A DNA stretch of 64,000 bases, from NCBI GenBank assembly GCA_011525845.1, contig WYBP01000013.1, forward strand, positions 1 through 64,000, in the 5' to 3' direction. The position numbers and the translations under genes are program-made. This DNA is from Gemmatimonadaceae bacterium. Its GTDB lineage: Bacteria; Gemmatimonadota; Gemmatimonadetes; Gemmatimonadales; Gemmatimonadaceae. Of the stretch, positions 28,226-36,716 are shown piece by piece (position 1 is the stretch's first letter; the number at the start of each line of letters is the position of its first letter). The notes under the pieces are model-generated. The model made no database searches and was not told the origin of the DNA. It was given only the letters and a program-made list of their open reading frames with translations.

Positions 28226-29602
28226 ATGTCCCGTCCCGACGTCCTCGAATCGCTCGTCAGCCTCTGCAAGCGCCGCGGCTTCATCTTCCAGTCGTCGGAG
28301 ATCTACGGCGGCACGGGGTCGGTGTGGGATTACGGGCCGCTCGGCGTCGAGCTCAAGAACAACGTCAAGGCGCGCTGGTGGAACGCGATGGTCCGCGAGC
28401 GGGACGACGTCGAGGGCTTGGACGCGTCGATCCTGATGCACCCGAAGGTCTGGGAGGCGAGCGGCCACGTCTCGGGCTTCTCGGACCCGCTGGTGGACTG
28501 CAAGGCGTGCAAGGCGCGCTTCCGCGCCGACAAGCTCGCCGACGCCCAGTGCGCGCGGAAGCCGTCGAAGAAGCCGGGGGAGCACACGGACTGCCAGCTC
28601 ACCGAGCCGCGCCAGTTCAACCTGATGTTCAAGACCTTCATGGGGCCGGTCGAGGAATCGGCGTCCGTGGTCTACCTGCGGCCGGAGACGGCGCAGGGGA
28701 TCTTCGTGAACTTCCTGAACGTGCAGCAGGCCACGCGGCAGAAGGTGCCGTTCGGCATCGCGCAGATCGGGAAGGCGTTCCGCAACGAGATCACGCCGGG
28801 GAACTTCACCTTCCGCACGCGTGAGTTCGAGCAGATGGAGATGCAGTACTTCGTCGAGCCCGGCACGGACATGGAGTGGTTCGAGAAGTGGAAGGCCGCG
28901 CGCATGGCCTGGCACCTCTCGCTCGGGCTCGACCGGGACCGGCTCGAGTTCCACCAGCACTCCGAGAAGGAGCTCGCGCACTACGCGCGCGCGGCGTTCG
29001 ACATCAACTTCGACTTCGGCGGCTCGCTCGGGTTCCAGGAGATCGAGGGAGTCCACAACCGCTCCGACTTCGACCTCTCGCAGCACCAGCAGTTCAGCTC
29101 CAAGAAGCTCGAGTACGTGGACCAGGTGCAGAACAAGCGCTACCTGCCGTACGTGATCGAGACATCCGTCGGCGCCGACCGCGTGACGCTCGCGCTCCTG
29201 GTGAACGCGCTGCGCGAGGAGGCGGTGCCGGGGGAGAGCGAGGGGCGGACGGTGCTCGGCTTCCATCCCGCGCTGGCCCCCATCAAGGCGGGGATCTTCC
29301 CCCTCACCAAGAAGGACGGGCAGCCCGAGATGGCGCACCGGCTCGGCGAGGCGCTCCGCAAGCGCTTCCATGTCTTCTACGACGAGGCGGGCGCGATCGG
29401 GCGGCGCTACCGGCGACAGGACGAGGCGGGGACGCCCTTCGGCATCACGATCGACAGCGACTCCACGGCCAATGACGACGTGACGATCCGCTTCCGCGAC
29501 GACATGGGGCAGATCCGCGTCTCCACGTCCAAGGTCGCCGAGGTGATCGGCCGCTACCTCGACGCCGACCACGCGCGCGCCGAAGCGACGCTCGCGGGCT
29601 GA
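28226..29602 (+). CDS. glyS: Glycyl-tRNA synthetase, single-chain alpha2 type
   Basis: A 458-aa class II synthetase of the one-subunit type. [20 protein letters not shown] near the N terminus, [14 protein letters not shown] (motif 2 region), [10 protein letters not shown] and the C-terminal anticodon domain ([16 protein letters not shown]). ATG 28226 ([10 protein letters not shown]) is preferred over an in-frame GTG upstream, which would add a non-conserved 18-residue leader. Confidence 0.94.
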   Translation: MSRPDVLESLVSLCKRRGFIFQSSEIYGGTGSVWDYGPLGVELKNNVKARWWNAMVRERDDVEGLDASILMHPKVWEASGHVSGFSDPLVDCKACKARFRADKLADAQCARKPSKKPGEHTDCQLTEPRQFNLMFKTFMGPVEESASVVYLRPETAQGIFVNFLNVQQATRQKVPFGIAQIGKAFRNEITPGNFTFRTREFEQMEMQYFVEPGTDMEWFEKWKAARMAWHLSLGLDRDRLEFHQHSEKELAHYARAAFDINFDFGGSLGFQEIEGVHNRSDFDLSQHQQFSSKKLEYVDQVQNKRYLPYVIETSVGADRVTLALLVNALREEAVPGESEGRTVLGFHPALAPIKAGIFPLTKKDGQPEMAHRLGEALRKRFHVFYDEAGAIGRRYRRQDEAGTPFGITIDSDSTANDDVTIRFRDDMGQIRVSTSKVAEVIGRYLDADHARAEATLAG

Positions 29603-29612
29603 GGCGGGGCCG

Positions 29613-31160
29613 ATGTCCCGGACACGCGCCGCTGCCCCGCAGGATCCCCTCGACGCGCTTCGCGCGGGCGGGGAGCGCTTCCTGGAGGAGGTGTCCGCCG
29701 AGTACCACGCGGCGCACGCGGGGCTGAAGGCCGGGGCCGAGCTCCAGCCGATCTACGAGAAGCACCGCGAGGCGTACGGCGACGAGGCCCTGCGCACCGC
29801 CCTCGAGCTCTTCCGCACGAACCAGCCGCAGGGGGCGGCGAGCGAGACCTTCCGCTCGGCGCGGCTCCTGCTCGACTGGCTCGTGGAGTCGCGCGCCGGC
29901 CGCGACCTCGCGCCGCTCGAGGAGCGGGAGATCGCCTGGGAGCGCGCCGCGGTCATCCGCCTCCCCGACGGGAGCGAGGAGCCCTACCAGCGCGCCGCCA
30001 TCACGCTCGGCAACGAGCGGGACGCGGGCGCGCGCCACCGGCTGGACGACGCGCGCGCGGCGCTCGTCGAACGCGAGCTCGCGCCCATCCGGCGGGAACG
30101 CCTGCAGCGCGAGCACGAGGTGGTCGCGGGGCTCGGCATCGCGCCCACCTACAACGCCGCGTTCGAGGCGCTGAGCGGGGTGTCGCTCGCGGGGATCCGC
30201 GCGGAGTGCGAGGCGTTCCTGCGCGACACGCAGGCGATCTGGGACGAGCTGCTGCCGGAGTTCCTCAAGCGCGGGCTCGGGATCACCCCTGCGGAGGCGA
30301 CGCGGGCGGACGTGCTGGCGCTCATGCGGGCGCCCGAGTTCGACGCCTTCTTCCCCGCGGCGGAGATGGAACGCGAGGTGCGCCGGCAGGTCACCGAGAT
30401 GGGGATCAGCCCGGACGCCGAGGGGCGGGTGCGCTACGACACCGGGGAGCGCGAGGGGAAGCGCTCACGCGCCTTCTGCGCGCCGGTCCGCATCCCGGAC
30501 GTCGTGCACCTCGTGCTGCGCCCGCACGGCGGCCAGAACGACTGGACCACGCTGATGCACGAGCTGGGGCACGCGCTCCACTTCGCGAACATGCGGCGCA
30601 CGCTCCCGTTCGAGTTCCGCTGGCTCGGCGACAACTCGGTGACCGAAGGGTACGCGATGCTCTTCGACCACCGGCTCAAGGACCGCGGCTGGCTCGTGCG
30701 CTACACCGGACTCGGCAAGAAGGAGCTCCCGGACTACCTGCGTTCCACGGGGTTCGAGGAGCTGCACTTCGTGCGGCGGTATGCCGCGAAGCTCATCTAC
30801 GAGACGGAGCTCCACGGCGGGAAGGTCCCGTGGGATGCGCTCCCGGACCTCTTCGTGCAGCTCCTCACCGACGCCACGGGGTTCCGCTACCAGCGCGCCG
30901 ACGCGTTCGTGGACGTGGACCCGCGCTTTTATGCGGTGCGCTACCTGCGGGCCTGGCAGCTGCAGGCGGTGCTGGACGACGCGCTGCGCGAGCGGTTCAA
31001 TGAGGACTGGTGGCGGAACCCCGCCGCGGGGCCGTGGATGGTGGAGGAGCTCTTCGGGCATGGACAGCGCGAGCTGGCGGAGGAGCAGGCGCAGCGCGTG
31101 GCGGGGCGCGGGCTCTCGTTCGCGCCGGTGATCGCAGGGATCGAACGGATGGTCGGCTAA
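29613..31160 (+). CDS. M3/M2-like zinc metallopeptidase
   Basis: A 515-aa helical protein without a signal peptide, so probably cytoplasmic. HELGH with a downstream EGYAMLFDH supplies the zinc ligands (two His and a Glu) and the catalytic Glu, the arrangement of gluzincin oligopeptidases such as M3 and M2. A Tyr/Arg-rich C-terminal part (RYLRAWQLQAVL) matches that fold class. It is likely an oligopeptidase or carboxypeptidase; the exact family needs a profile search. It starts 10 nt after glyS and ends 24 nt before the aminotransferase gene. Confidence 0.75.
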   Translation: MSRTRAAAPQDPLDALRAGGERFLEEVSAEYHAAHAGLKAGAELQPIYEKHREAYGDEALRTALELFRTNQPQGAASETFRSARLLLDWLVESRAGRDLAPLEEREIAWERAAVIRLPDGSEEPYQRAAITLGNERDAGARHRLDDARAALVERELAPIRRERLQREHEVVAGLGIAPTYNAAFEALSGVSLAGIRAECEAFLRDTQAIWDELLPEFLKRGLGITPAEATRADVLALMRAPEFDAFFPAAEMEREVRRQVTEMGISPDAEGRVRYDTGEREGKRSRAFCAPVRIPDVVHLVLRPHGGQNDWTTLMHELGHALHFANMRRTLPFEFRWLGDNSVTEGYAMLFDHRLKDRGWLVRYTGLGKKELPDYLRSTGFEELHFVRRYAAKLIYETELHGGKVPWDALPDLFVQLLTDATGFRYQRADAFVDVDPRFYAVRYLRAWQLQAVLDDALRERFNEDWWRNPAAGPWMVEELFGHGQRELAEEQAQRVAGRGLSFAPVIAGIERMVG

Positions 31161-31184
31161 CCCAGGCGGACGAGGCGAACGCGG

Positions 31185-32039
31185 ATGACGACGGTGTACC
31201 TGAACGGCCACTACCTCCCCAAGGCGGACGCGAAGCTCTCCGTGGACGACCGCGGCTTCGTCTTCGGTGACGGCATCTATGAGGTGGTCCGCGTGATCGA
31301 GGGGCGGGTCTTCGCGTGGGATGCGCACGCGGCGCGCATGGCGGACGGCCTCGAGGGGCTCCGCATCTCCCGCGCGGGCGCGGAGTCCGCCCTGCTGCGC
31401 GGGGTGTGCGAGCGGCTGGTGGCGGAGAACGGCCTGGGCACGGGCGAGGCGACGGTCTACCTGCAGGTGACGCGCGGGGCCGCGCCCCGGGTGCACCACT
31501 TCCCGGCCACGGGGACCCCGACCACCGTCTTCGCCTCCGCGTCGGCCTTCAAGCCGAACATGGCGATGCGCACCGACGGTGCGAAGGGGATCACCCTCGC
31601 CGACATCCGCTGGTCGCGCTGCGACCTGAAGACGGTGAACCTGCTGGGTGCCGTGCTCGCGCGGCAGGCCGCCCAGGAGGCGGGCGCGTACGAGGCGATC
31701 TTCCACCGCGACGGGATGGTCACCGAGGGAGCGGCGACGAACGCGTTCATGGTCGTGGGCGGGGTGCTGCGCACCTTCCCGCTCTCGCACTACATCCTGC
31801 CCGGCATCACGCGCGCGGAGATCGTGGAGCTCGCGCGCGGGCTCGGGATCCCGCTCGAGGAGCGCCCGGTGGCGCTGCGCGACCTGCACGCCGTGGACGA
31901 ACTCTTCGTCTGCGGGACGACGACCGACGTGCAGGCGATCGTCGAGCTCGATGGCCGGCGGATCGGGAGCGGGACGCCCGGCCCGGTGACGGTGCGGCTC
32001 CGCGAGGCGCTCGCGAAGCGGCTCTACGGGGGGTCGTGA
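31185..32039 (+). CDS. D-alanine / branched-chain aminotransferase class IV
   Basis: A 284-aa PLP enzyme. It has DRGFVFGDGIYEVVRV, the PLP Lys in CDLKTVNLL, EGAATNAF and the late GTTTDV. The pattern resembles D-amino-acid aminotransferase (Dat), which makes D-Ala and D-Glu for peptidoglycan; IlvE or PabC cannot be excluded. It opens a twelve-gene run of overlapping genes. Its TGA overlaps the next ATG (TGATG). Confidence 0.85.
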   Translation: MTTVYLNGHYLPKADAKLSVDDRGFVFGDGIYEVVRVIEGRVFAWDAHAARMADGLEGLRISRAGAESALLRGVCERLVAENGLGTGEATVYLQVTRGAAPRVHHFPATGTPTTVFASASAFKPNMAMRTDGAKGITLADIRWSRCDLKTVNLLGAVLARQAAQEAGAYEAIFHRDGMVTEGAATNAFMVVGGVLRTFPLSHYILPGITRAEIVELARGLGIPLEERPVALRDLHAVDELFVCGTTTDVQAIVELDGRRIGSGTPGPVTVRLREALAKRLYGGS

Positions 32040-33496
32040 TGCGCGGCTCCCCCTCGCCCACGCTGCGCGCGGCGGCGCTCGGTCTCCTCGCGGCGGCCGG
32101 CGTGCTGGCGATCTCGGCATCGGCCCGCCCGCTCGCCGCGCAGGCGGGCGACGACGCGCTGCTCCGCGAGGCGACCGCGCAACTCCAGGCGATGATCCGG
32201 CTGAACACCAGCAATCCGCCCGGGAACGAGCTCCTCACCGCTCGCTTCCTCGACTCGCTCTTCCGCGCGGAAGGGATCGAGTCGCAGGTCTTCGAGTCCG
32301 CGCCGGGGCGCGGGGCCGTGGTCGCGCGGATCCGTGCGACGGGGACCGCCGGGACGGCCGCGAAGTCGCCCCTGATCCTCATGGGTCACATGGACGTGGT
32401 GGGCGTGGTGCGCGACAAGTGGACGGTGGACCCGTTCGCGGCCGAGGTGCGCGACGGGGTCCTCTACGGCCGCGGCGCGATCGACGACAAGGGGATGCTG
32501 ATCGCCAACTTCCAGGCGATGAAGGCGCTCCAGCGGCGCGTGCGCGCCGGCACGCGGCTCACGCGCGACGTGATCTTCGTGGCGAACGCCGACGAGGAGG
32601 CGGGTGGGGAGTTCGGGATGGGGTGGCTCCTCCGCACCCATCCCGAGGCGATCCGCGCCGAGTACGCGCTCAACGAGGGCGGCCGCACGCGGGTGATGTC
32701 GAACGGCAAGCGGTACGTCGCGCTCCAGATGGCGGAGAAGGTCTCGCACGTGGTGACGGTCACCGCCACCGGGCCGGACGGGCACGCCTCGATCCCGCTC
32801 GAGGGGAACGCGATCGGACGGCTCGGGCGCGCCCTCGCAGCGATCGCCGCGCACCGCGAGCCCACGGTGCTCACCCCCACCACCACGCGCTTCTTCCAGT
32901 CGCTCGCGGCCGTCTGGCCGGACGCCGCCGAGGCGCGCGCGATGGCCGACGTGGCCTCGGGGGACGCGACGCGGGTGGAGCACGGAGCGGCCGTCCTGCG
33001 CGCGGTGCCGACCCTCGACGCCGTGCTCCGCAACGGGATCTCGCCCACGATCGTGCAGGGGGGCATCCGCAGCAACGTCATCCCCTCCGAAGTGAGCGCG
33101 ACGCTCAACGTGCGCACCCTGCCGGGCGAGTCGCTGGACGCGACCGTGGCGCGGCTCGAGCGCGCGGTGAACGATCCGCTGGTGCGCTTCACGGTGACCT
33201 CGCGCGGCAAGGACTCGCCGGCGATGTCGGCGGAGAACGAGTTCTATGCGGCGGTGGAGCGCGCCGCCAGGCGCGTCGACCCGACCATCACGGTCGTGCC
33301 CTACCTGAGCACGGGTGCGACCGACTCCGCCGACCTCCGCCGCGCGGGCTACAAGGCGTACGGCCTGCTGCCATTCCCCCTCGAGATGCCCGACGAGGAG
33401 CGGATGCACGGGAACGACGAGCGGCTCCCGCTCACGGCCTTCGCGTTCGGGATCCGGTTCGTCACGGGGATCGCGGAAGCACTGGCGCTCCCCTGA
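32039..33496 (+). CDS. Exported M20-family metallopeptidase
   Basis: A 485-aa protein with a long signal peptide (residues about 10-36, ending in LAAQA). Dimetal motifs are LMGHMDVV (His/Asp), GRGAIDDKG (bridging Asp), NADEEAGG (catalytic Glu and ligand) and a C-terminal HGNDE. The dimerisation domain lies between. It probably hydrolyses peptides or N-acyl amino acids in the periplasm. The start and stop overlap both neighbours by one base. Confidence 0.88.
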   Translation: MRGSPSPTLRAAALGLLAAAGVLAISASARPLAAQAGDDALLREATAQLQAMIRLNTSNPPGNELLTARFLDSLFRAEGIESQVFESAPGRGAVVARIRATGTAGTAAKSPLILMGHMDVVGVVRDKWTVDPFAAEVRDGVLYGRGAIDDKGMLIANFQAMKALQRRVRAGTRLTRDVIFVANADEEAGGEFGMGWLLRTHPEAIRAEYALNEGGRTRVMSNGKRYVALQMAEKVSHVVTVTATGPDGHASIPLEGNAIGRLGRALAAIAAHREPTVLTPTTTRFFQSLAAVWPDAAEARAMADVASGDATRVEHGAAVLRAVPTLDAVLRNGISPTIVQGGIRSNVIPSEVSATLNVRTLPGESLDATVARLERAVNDPLVRFTVTSRGKDSPAMSAENEFYAAVERAARRVDPTITVVPYLSTGATDSADLRRAGYKAYGLLPFPLEMPDEERMHGNDERLPLTAFAFGIRFVTGIAEALALP

Positions 33497-34194
33497 TGCG
33501 CACGCCGCGTCGCCAGATCTGGCGCCTCCCGGAGCCGGATGCCCCGGCCCGGTCGGCGCAGGTCGACGACGACGTGACGCTCCTGCGCGAGCTCACGCAC
33601 GCCCTGCTGCGCGCCGAGCGCCCCGAGGAGGCGTTCCAGTTCGCGCTCGACCGCACCTGCCCGGCCGTCGGGGCCTCACTCGGGTCGGTGTTCGTGCTCG
33701 ACGGGCGCTCGGAGCTCCTGCGGCTCGCCGCCGCGCACGCCTGGCCGGAGCGCTGGCGCCCCTGGCTCGGGGAGATGCGGGTGCGCGTGGGGTTCGGGCC
33801 GAGCGGGGAGGCGGTGAGCGAGCGCCGGGCGATCGAGGTGCCGGATGTGTTCGCGGACCCGGGGCTGGAGGACTGGCAGGAGGTGGCGCGGGAGCTCGGG
33901 TTCCGGGCGCTGGTCGCGCTCCCGCTCAGCACCGCCGAACGGGTGGTCGGTGCGGCGACCTTCTACTTCGCGGACGCCGCCGCACCCGACCCCCGGGTGC
34001 GCGCCCTGCTGCGCGCCTCGGCGGACGTGATGGCGGCCATCGCCGAGAAGGCCGCGCTGCGCGAGCGCGTCCGCCGGGCGGAGGCACTGCTCGACGAGGC
34101 GTCGGCGCCCCGGCGCCCGGGTGTAGATTCCAGCGACCCGGGGGAGAACCCCGTAGACGAAATGAGTGTCCAGGACCCAGAGGAACCGACGTGA
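33496..34194 (+). CDS. GAF-domain protein
   Basis: A 232-aa soluble protein. Residues about 25-185 form a GAF domain: helical LLRELTHALLRAERPEEAF, then GSVFVLDG, GPSGEAV and FRALVALPL. The last 40 residues are acidic and low complexity. No kinase, GGDEF or helix-turn-helix is attached, so it would sense a ligand or redox state and pass it to a partner. The ATG overlaps the M20 stop and the GTGA at its end starts the next gene. Confidence 0.8.
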   Translation: MRTPRRQIWRLPEPDAPARSAQVDDDVTLLRELTHALLRAERPEEAFQFALDRTCPAVGASLGSVFVLDGRSELLRLAAAHAWPERWRPWLGEMRVRVGFGPSGEAVSERRAIEVPDVFADPGLEDWQEVARELGFRALVALPLSTAERVVGAATFYFADAAAPDPRVRALLRASADVMAAIAEKAALRERVRRAEALLDEASAPRRPGVDSSDPGENPVDEMSVQDPEEPT

Positions 34195-34505
34195 GACATC
34201 ACCAGAGCGGCCGCACCCTCCAGCAGCACCAGACGAGTCTCCCGGCCGCCGACGTGCTCGGCGCCGCGCGCGACTTCTTCGCCCAGCAGTCCGGCATCTA
34301 CGCCGCGTTCGTCGAGCGCCAGGGGCCGAACTGGATGAGCCTGCGCGGGCAGGGCGGGGAGGAGATCGTGATCGCCGCGTCGGCCGAGGGAGGCATCACC
34401 GCGGTGAACGCCTCGTCCTACATGTTCGATGCCCAGGTCGCGCAGTTCCTCTCGACCCTCCCTCCCGTCGCGCATGCCGCGTCCGCCGCGGGGGCGGCAT
34501 CGTGA
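34191..34505 (+). CDS. Unknown protein in the MoxR/Bat operon
   Basis: A 104-aa protein I do not recognise. A Gln/His-rich N terminus is followed by a compact domain (about 25-92): helix FFAQQSGIYAAFVE, strand-like WMSLRG, then EEIVIAAS and a final helix AQVAQFLSTL. There is no signal peptide and no Cys. GTG start overlaps the GAF stop by 4 bp and its own stop overlaps the next GTG by 4 bp, so it is translated with them. Confidence 0.75.
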   Translation: MRHHQSGRTLQQHQTSLPAADVLGAARDFFAQQSGIYAAFVERQGPNWMSLRGQGGEEIVIAASAEGGITAVNASSYMFDAQVAQFLSTLPPVAHAASAAGAAS

Positions 34506-34825
34506 GCGCGCTCGTCTCCACGCTGCGCGCCCGCCCCGGGCTCCTCGCGCTCGGCGCCGACAGCCCGACCGCCATCACCGTGCGGGTGCAGATGCCGGAG
34601 GTCTGGGACGTGGTGGCCGTGCGCTGTGCGGCGGACACGAGCGTCCTCGCGCTCAAGCGGGCCGCGCTCGAGGCGTTCGGGCAGCGCGCCTTCCCGCCGG
34701 CCGACTACGTGCTCAAGCTCCGCGGCTTCGAGGTGCTGGATGAGTCGGCGCCCGTGACGGTCGCGGGCGCGCGCGACGGCTCCACCTTCCTGCTCACCTA
34801 CCGGCGGCGGAGGCCGGTCCGCTGA
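34502..34825 (+). CDS. Small protein with possible ubiquitin-like fold
   Basis: A 107-aa protein with no confident homologue known to me. From residue 23 its pattern fits a beta-grasp domain: strand ITVRVQMPE, strand DVVAVRC, helix VLALKRAALEAFG, strand YVLKLRGFEVLD and last strand TFLLTYRRR. Spacing of the helix and of the LKLRGFEVLD strand resembles ubiquitin and YukD. It ends RRRRPVR, without the GG needed for conjugation, so a binding or adaptor role is more likely. Flanked by GTGA overlaps, directly before moxR. The fold call is by eye only. Confidence 0.6.
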   Translation: MSALVSTLRARPGLLALGADSPTAITVRVQMPEVWDVVAVRCAADTSVLALKRAALEAFGQRAFPPADYVLKLRGFEVLDESAPVTVAGARDGSTFLLTYRRRRPVR

Positions 34826-35844
34826 ACTCCGCGGCCAGCGCCCCCGTCGCGACGGATCGCGAGGCGCTCCTCGCGTCCGCGGCGGGCCTGCGCGCGGAGG
34901 TCGCGAAGCGCATCGTGGGGCAGGGGGAGGTGCTCGACGAGATCCTGATGGCGCTCGTCGCGGGCGGGCATGCGCTCCTGGTCGGCGTGCCCGGGCTCGC
35001 CAAGACGCTGATGATCCGCTCCGTCGCCGACGCGATGTCGCTGGAGTTCCGCCGGATCCAGTTCACCCCGGACCTGGTGCCGAGCGACATCACCGGCACC
35101 GAGCTCCTCGACGAGGACGCGCAGTCGGGGCATCGCTCGTTCCGCTTCGTGAAGGGCCCGGTGTTCGCGAACATCGTGCTCGCGGACGAGATCAACCGTG
35201 CCCCGCCGAGGACGCAGGCGGCGCTGCTCGAGGCGATGCAGGAGCACCGCGTGACGGCGGCCGGCCAGACCATGGCGCTCCCCGAGCCCTTCTTCGTGCT
35301 CGCCACGCAGAACCCGATCGAGCAGGAGGGGACCTACCCGCTCCCCGAGGCGCAGCTCGACCGATTCCTCTTCGACATCCGGATCGGATATCCGGACGCG
35401 GAGGACGAGGTCGCGATCCTGCGGGCCACCACCGGCACGTCGCAGGCCGCGCTCAAGCCGATCCTCGGGGCGGCGGAGGCGCGGGCGCTGCAGCAGCTCA
35501 CGCGCGAGGTGCCCGCGGCGGACGCGGCGCTCCGGTACGCGGCGGCGCTCGCGCGCGCCACGCGGCCGCGGGAAGGGGAGGCGACGCCCTTGGTGGAGCA
35601 GTACGTGCGCTGGGGCGCCGGACCCCGGGCGGGGCAGGCGCTGATCCTCGGCGCCAAGGCTGCCGCGCTCCTCGCCGGGCGGCACAACGTCTCGCCCGCG
35701 GACATCCGTCGCGTCGCGCGTCCCGTGCTGCGGCACCGCGTGCTCCCGAACTTCGCCGCGGAGGCGGAGGGGATCGACTCCGAGCGGATCGTCGAGGACC
35801 TGCTCGCGCGCGTTCCCGAGCCGCGCGGCCTCACGGGGATCTGA
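34822..35844 (+). CDS. moxR: MoxR-family AAA+ ATPase
   Basis: A 340-aa AAA+ protein: Walker A GVPGLAKT, Walker B VLADEINRAPP, sensor ATQNPIEQEGTYPLPEAQLDRF, and the family's KRIVGQ before the P loop. MoxR ATPases work with von Willebrand-type (DUF58, Bat) partners as chaperones. The start is unusual: the frame has no ATG, GTG or TTG before the GTG at 34915, which would cut off conserved KRI. CTG at 34822, overlapping the preceding TGA (CTGA), keeps the full domain and the operon's overlap pattern. Confidence 0.85.
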   Translation: MNSAASAPVATDREALLASAAGLRAEVAKRIVGQGEVLDEILMALVAGGHALLVGVPGLAKTLMIRSVADAMSLEFRRIQFTPDLVPSDITGTELLDEDAQSGHRSFRFVKGPVFANIVLADEINRAPPRTQAALLEAMQEHRVTAAGQTMALPEPFFVLATQNPIEQEGTYPLPEAQLDRFLFDIRIGYPDAEDEVAILRATTGTSQAALKPILGAAEARALQQLTREVPAADAALRYAAALARATRPREGEATPLVEQYVRWGAGPRAGQALILGAKAAALLAGRHNVSPADIRRVARPVLRHRVLPNFAAEAEGIDSERIVEDLLARVPEPRGLTGI

Positions 35845-35846
35845 GG

Positions 35847-36716
35847 GTGGCGGTCGGCCCGTACGGCGCGCTGCTCGACGCCGTGCGCGGCGTGCGCTGG
35901 CCGGCCCGGCGCCGCGTGCCGGGGGGATCCCCCGGCGTGCACCAGGCGCGCACGCGCGGCGTGGCGCCGGAGTTCGCCGAGTACCGCCCCTACCGGCAGG
36001 GCGACGACCCGCGCCGGATCGACTGGAAGCTGCTCGCGCGCAGCGACCGCGCGTTCATCCGGCTCGCGCCCGACCATGCCGTGCTCGGCACGACCTTCGT
36101 CGTGGATGCCTCCGCGTCGATGGACTTCCCGCGCGGCCGCGACGGGAAGTGGGCGCTCGCCAGGCGCCTCACGGTCGCGCTGGCCGCGGTGGCGCACGCG
36201 AGCGCGGACCCGGTGGGGCTCCTCGTGGGCACCGCGGCCGGGCCGCGCCGCCTCGAGGCGCGCACGCGCGCGGGTGTCGTGGCCGAGCTCGCGCGCACGC
36301 TCGACGCCGTCGTGCCCGAAGGCTCCGCATCGCTCGCGCCCCTCGTGGCGCTCTCGCGCGAGCGGTGCGTGGTCATCACCGATTGCCTCGGCGACATCGA
36401 CGCGACGCGCGCGGCGCTCGCGCGGCACCACGCGCGCGGGGGGGAGGCGCACCTGCTGCACCTGGTGGCGCGCGAGGAGCTGGAGCCGGGCGAGCGGTCG
36501 ATCCTCGCGGTGGACCCGGAGGACCCCGCGTGCGAGCGTCCGCTGGTCGAGGAGACGCGCGATGAGTACCGACAGCGCTTCGCGGCCTGGCGCGCGAAGC
36601 TGGCGCGCGCCGCCCTCGCGGACGGGATCCGGTACCTCGAGGTGCGCGATGACGCGCTCCCCGAGACCCTGGTCCGCCGCATCGCGAGCACGGCGGTGCA
36701 CGAGCCGTCCGCATGA
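35847..36716 (+). CDS. DUF58 (vWA-like) protein
   Basis: A 289-aa soluble protein with the DUF58 signature GVAPEFAEYRPYRQGDDPRRIDWKLLAR and a MIDAS-like VVDASASMDF. It is the standard partner of MoxR. GTG start 2 nt after moxR; the end overlaps the BatA-like gene by 4 bp. Confidence 0.88.
   Translation: MAVGPYGALLDAVRGVRWPARRRVPGGSPGVHQARTRGVAPEFAEYRPYRQGDDPRRIDWKLLARSDRAFIRLAPDHAVLGTTFVVDASASMDFPRGRDGKWALARRLTVALAAVAHASADPVGLLVGTAAGPRRLEARTRAGVVAELARTLDAVVPEGSASLAPLVALSRERCVVITDCLGDIDATRAALARHHARGGEAHLLHLVAREELEPGERSILAVDPEDPACERPLVEETRDEYRQRFAAWRAKLARAALADGIRYLEVRDDALPETLVRRIASTAVHEPSA

Noticed and set aside
34124-34129. TAGATT inside the GAF gene as a promoter for the downstream unknown gene
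   Set aside because: It is 60 nt from the start, has no -35, and the genes are tightly overlapped, so an internal promoter is not supported.
34502-34825. MoaD/ThiS-type sulfur carrier for the small beta-grasp candidate
   Set aside because: It ends RRRRPVR, without the C-terminal Gly-Gly required for thiocarboxylation, and no E1-like gene is nearby.
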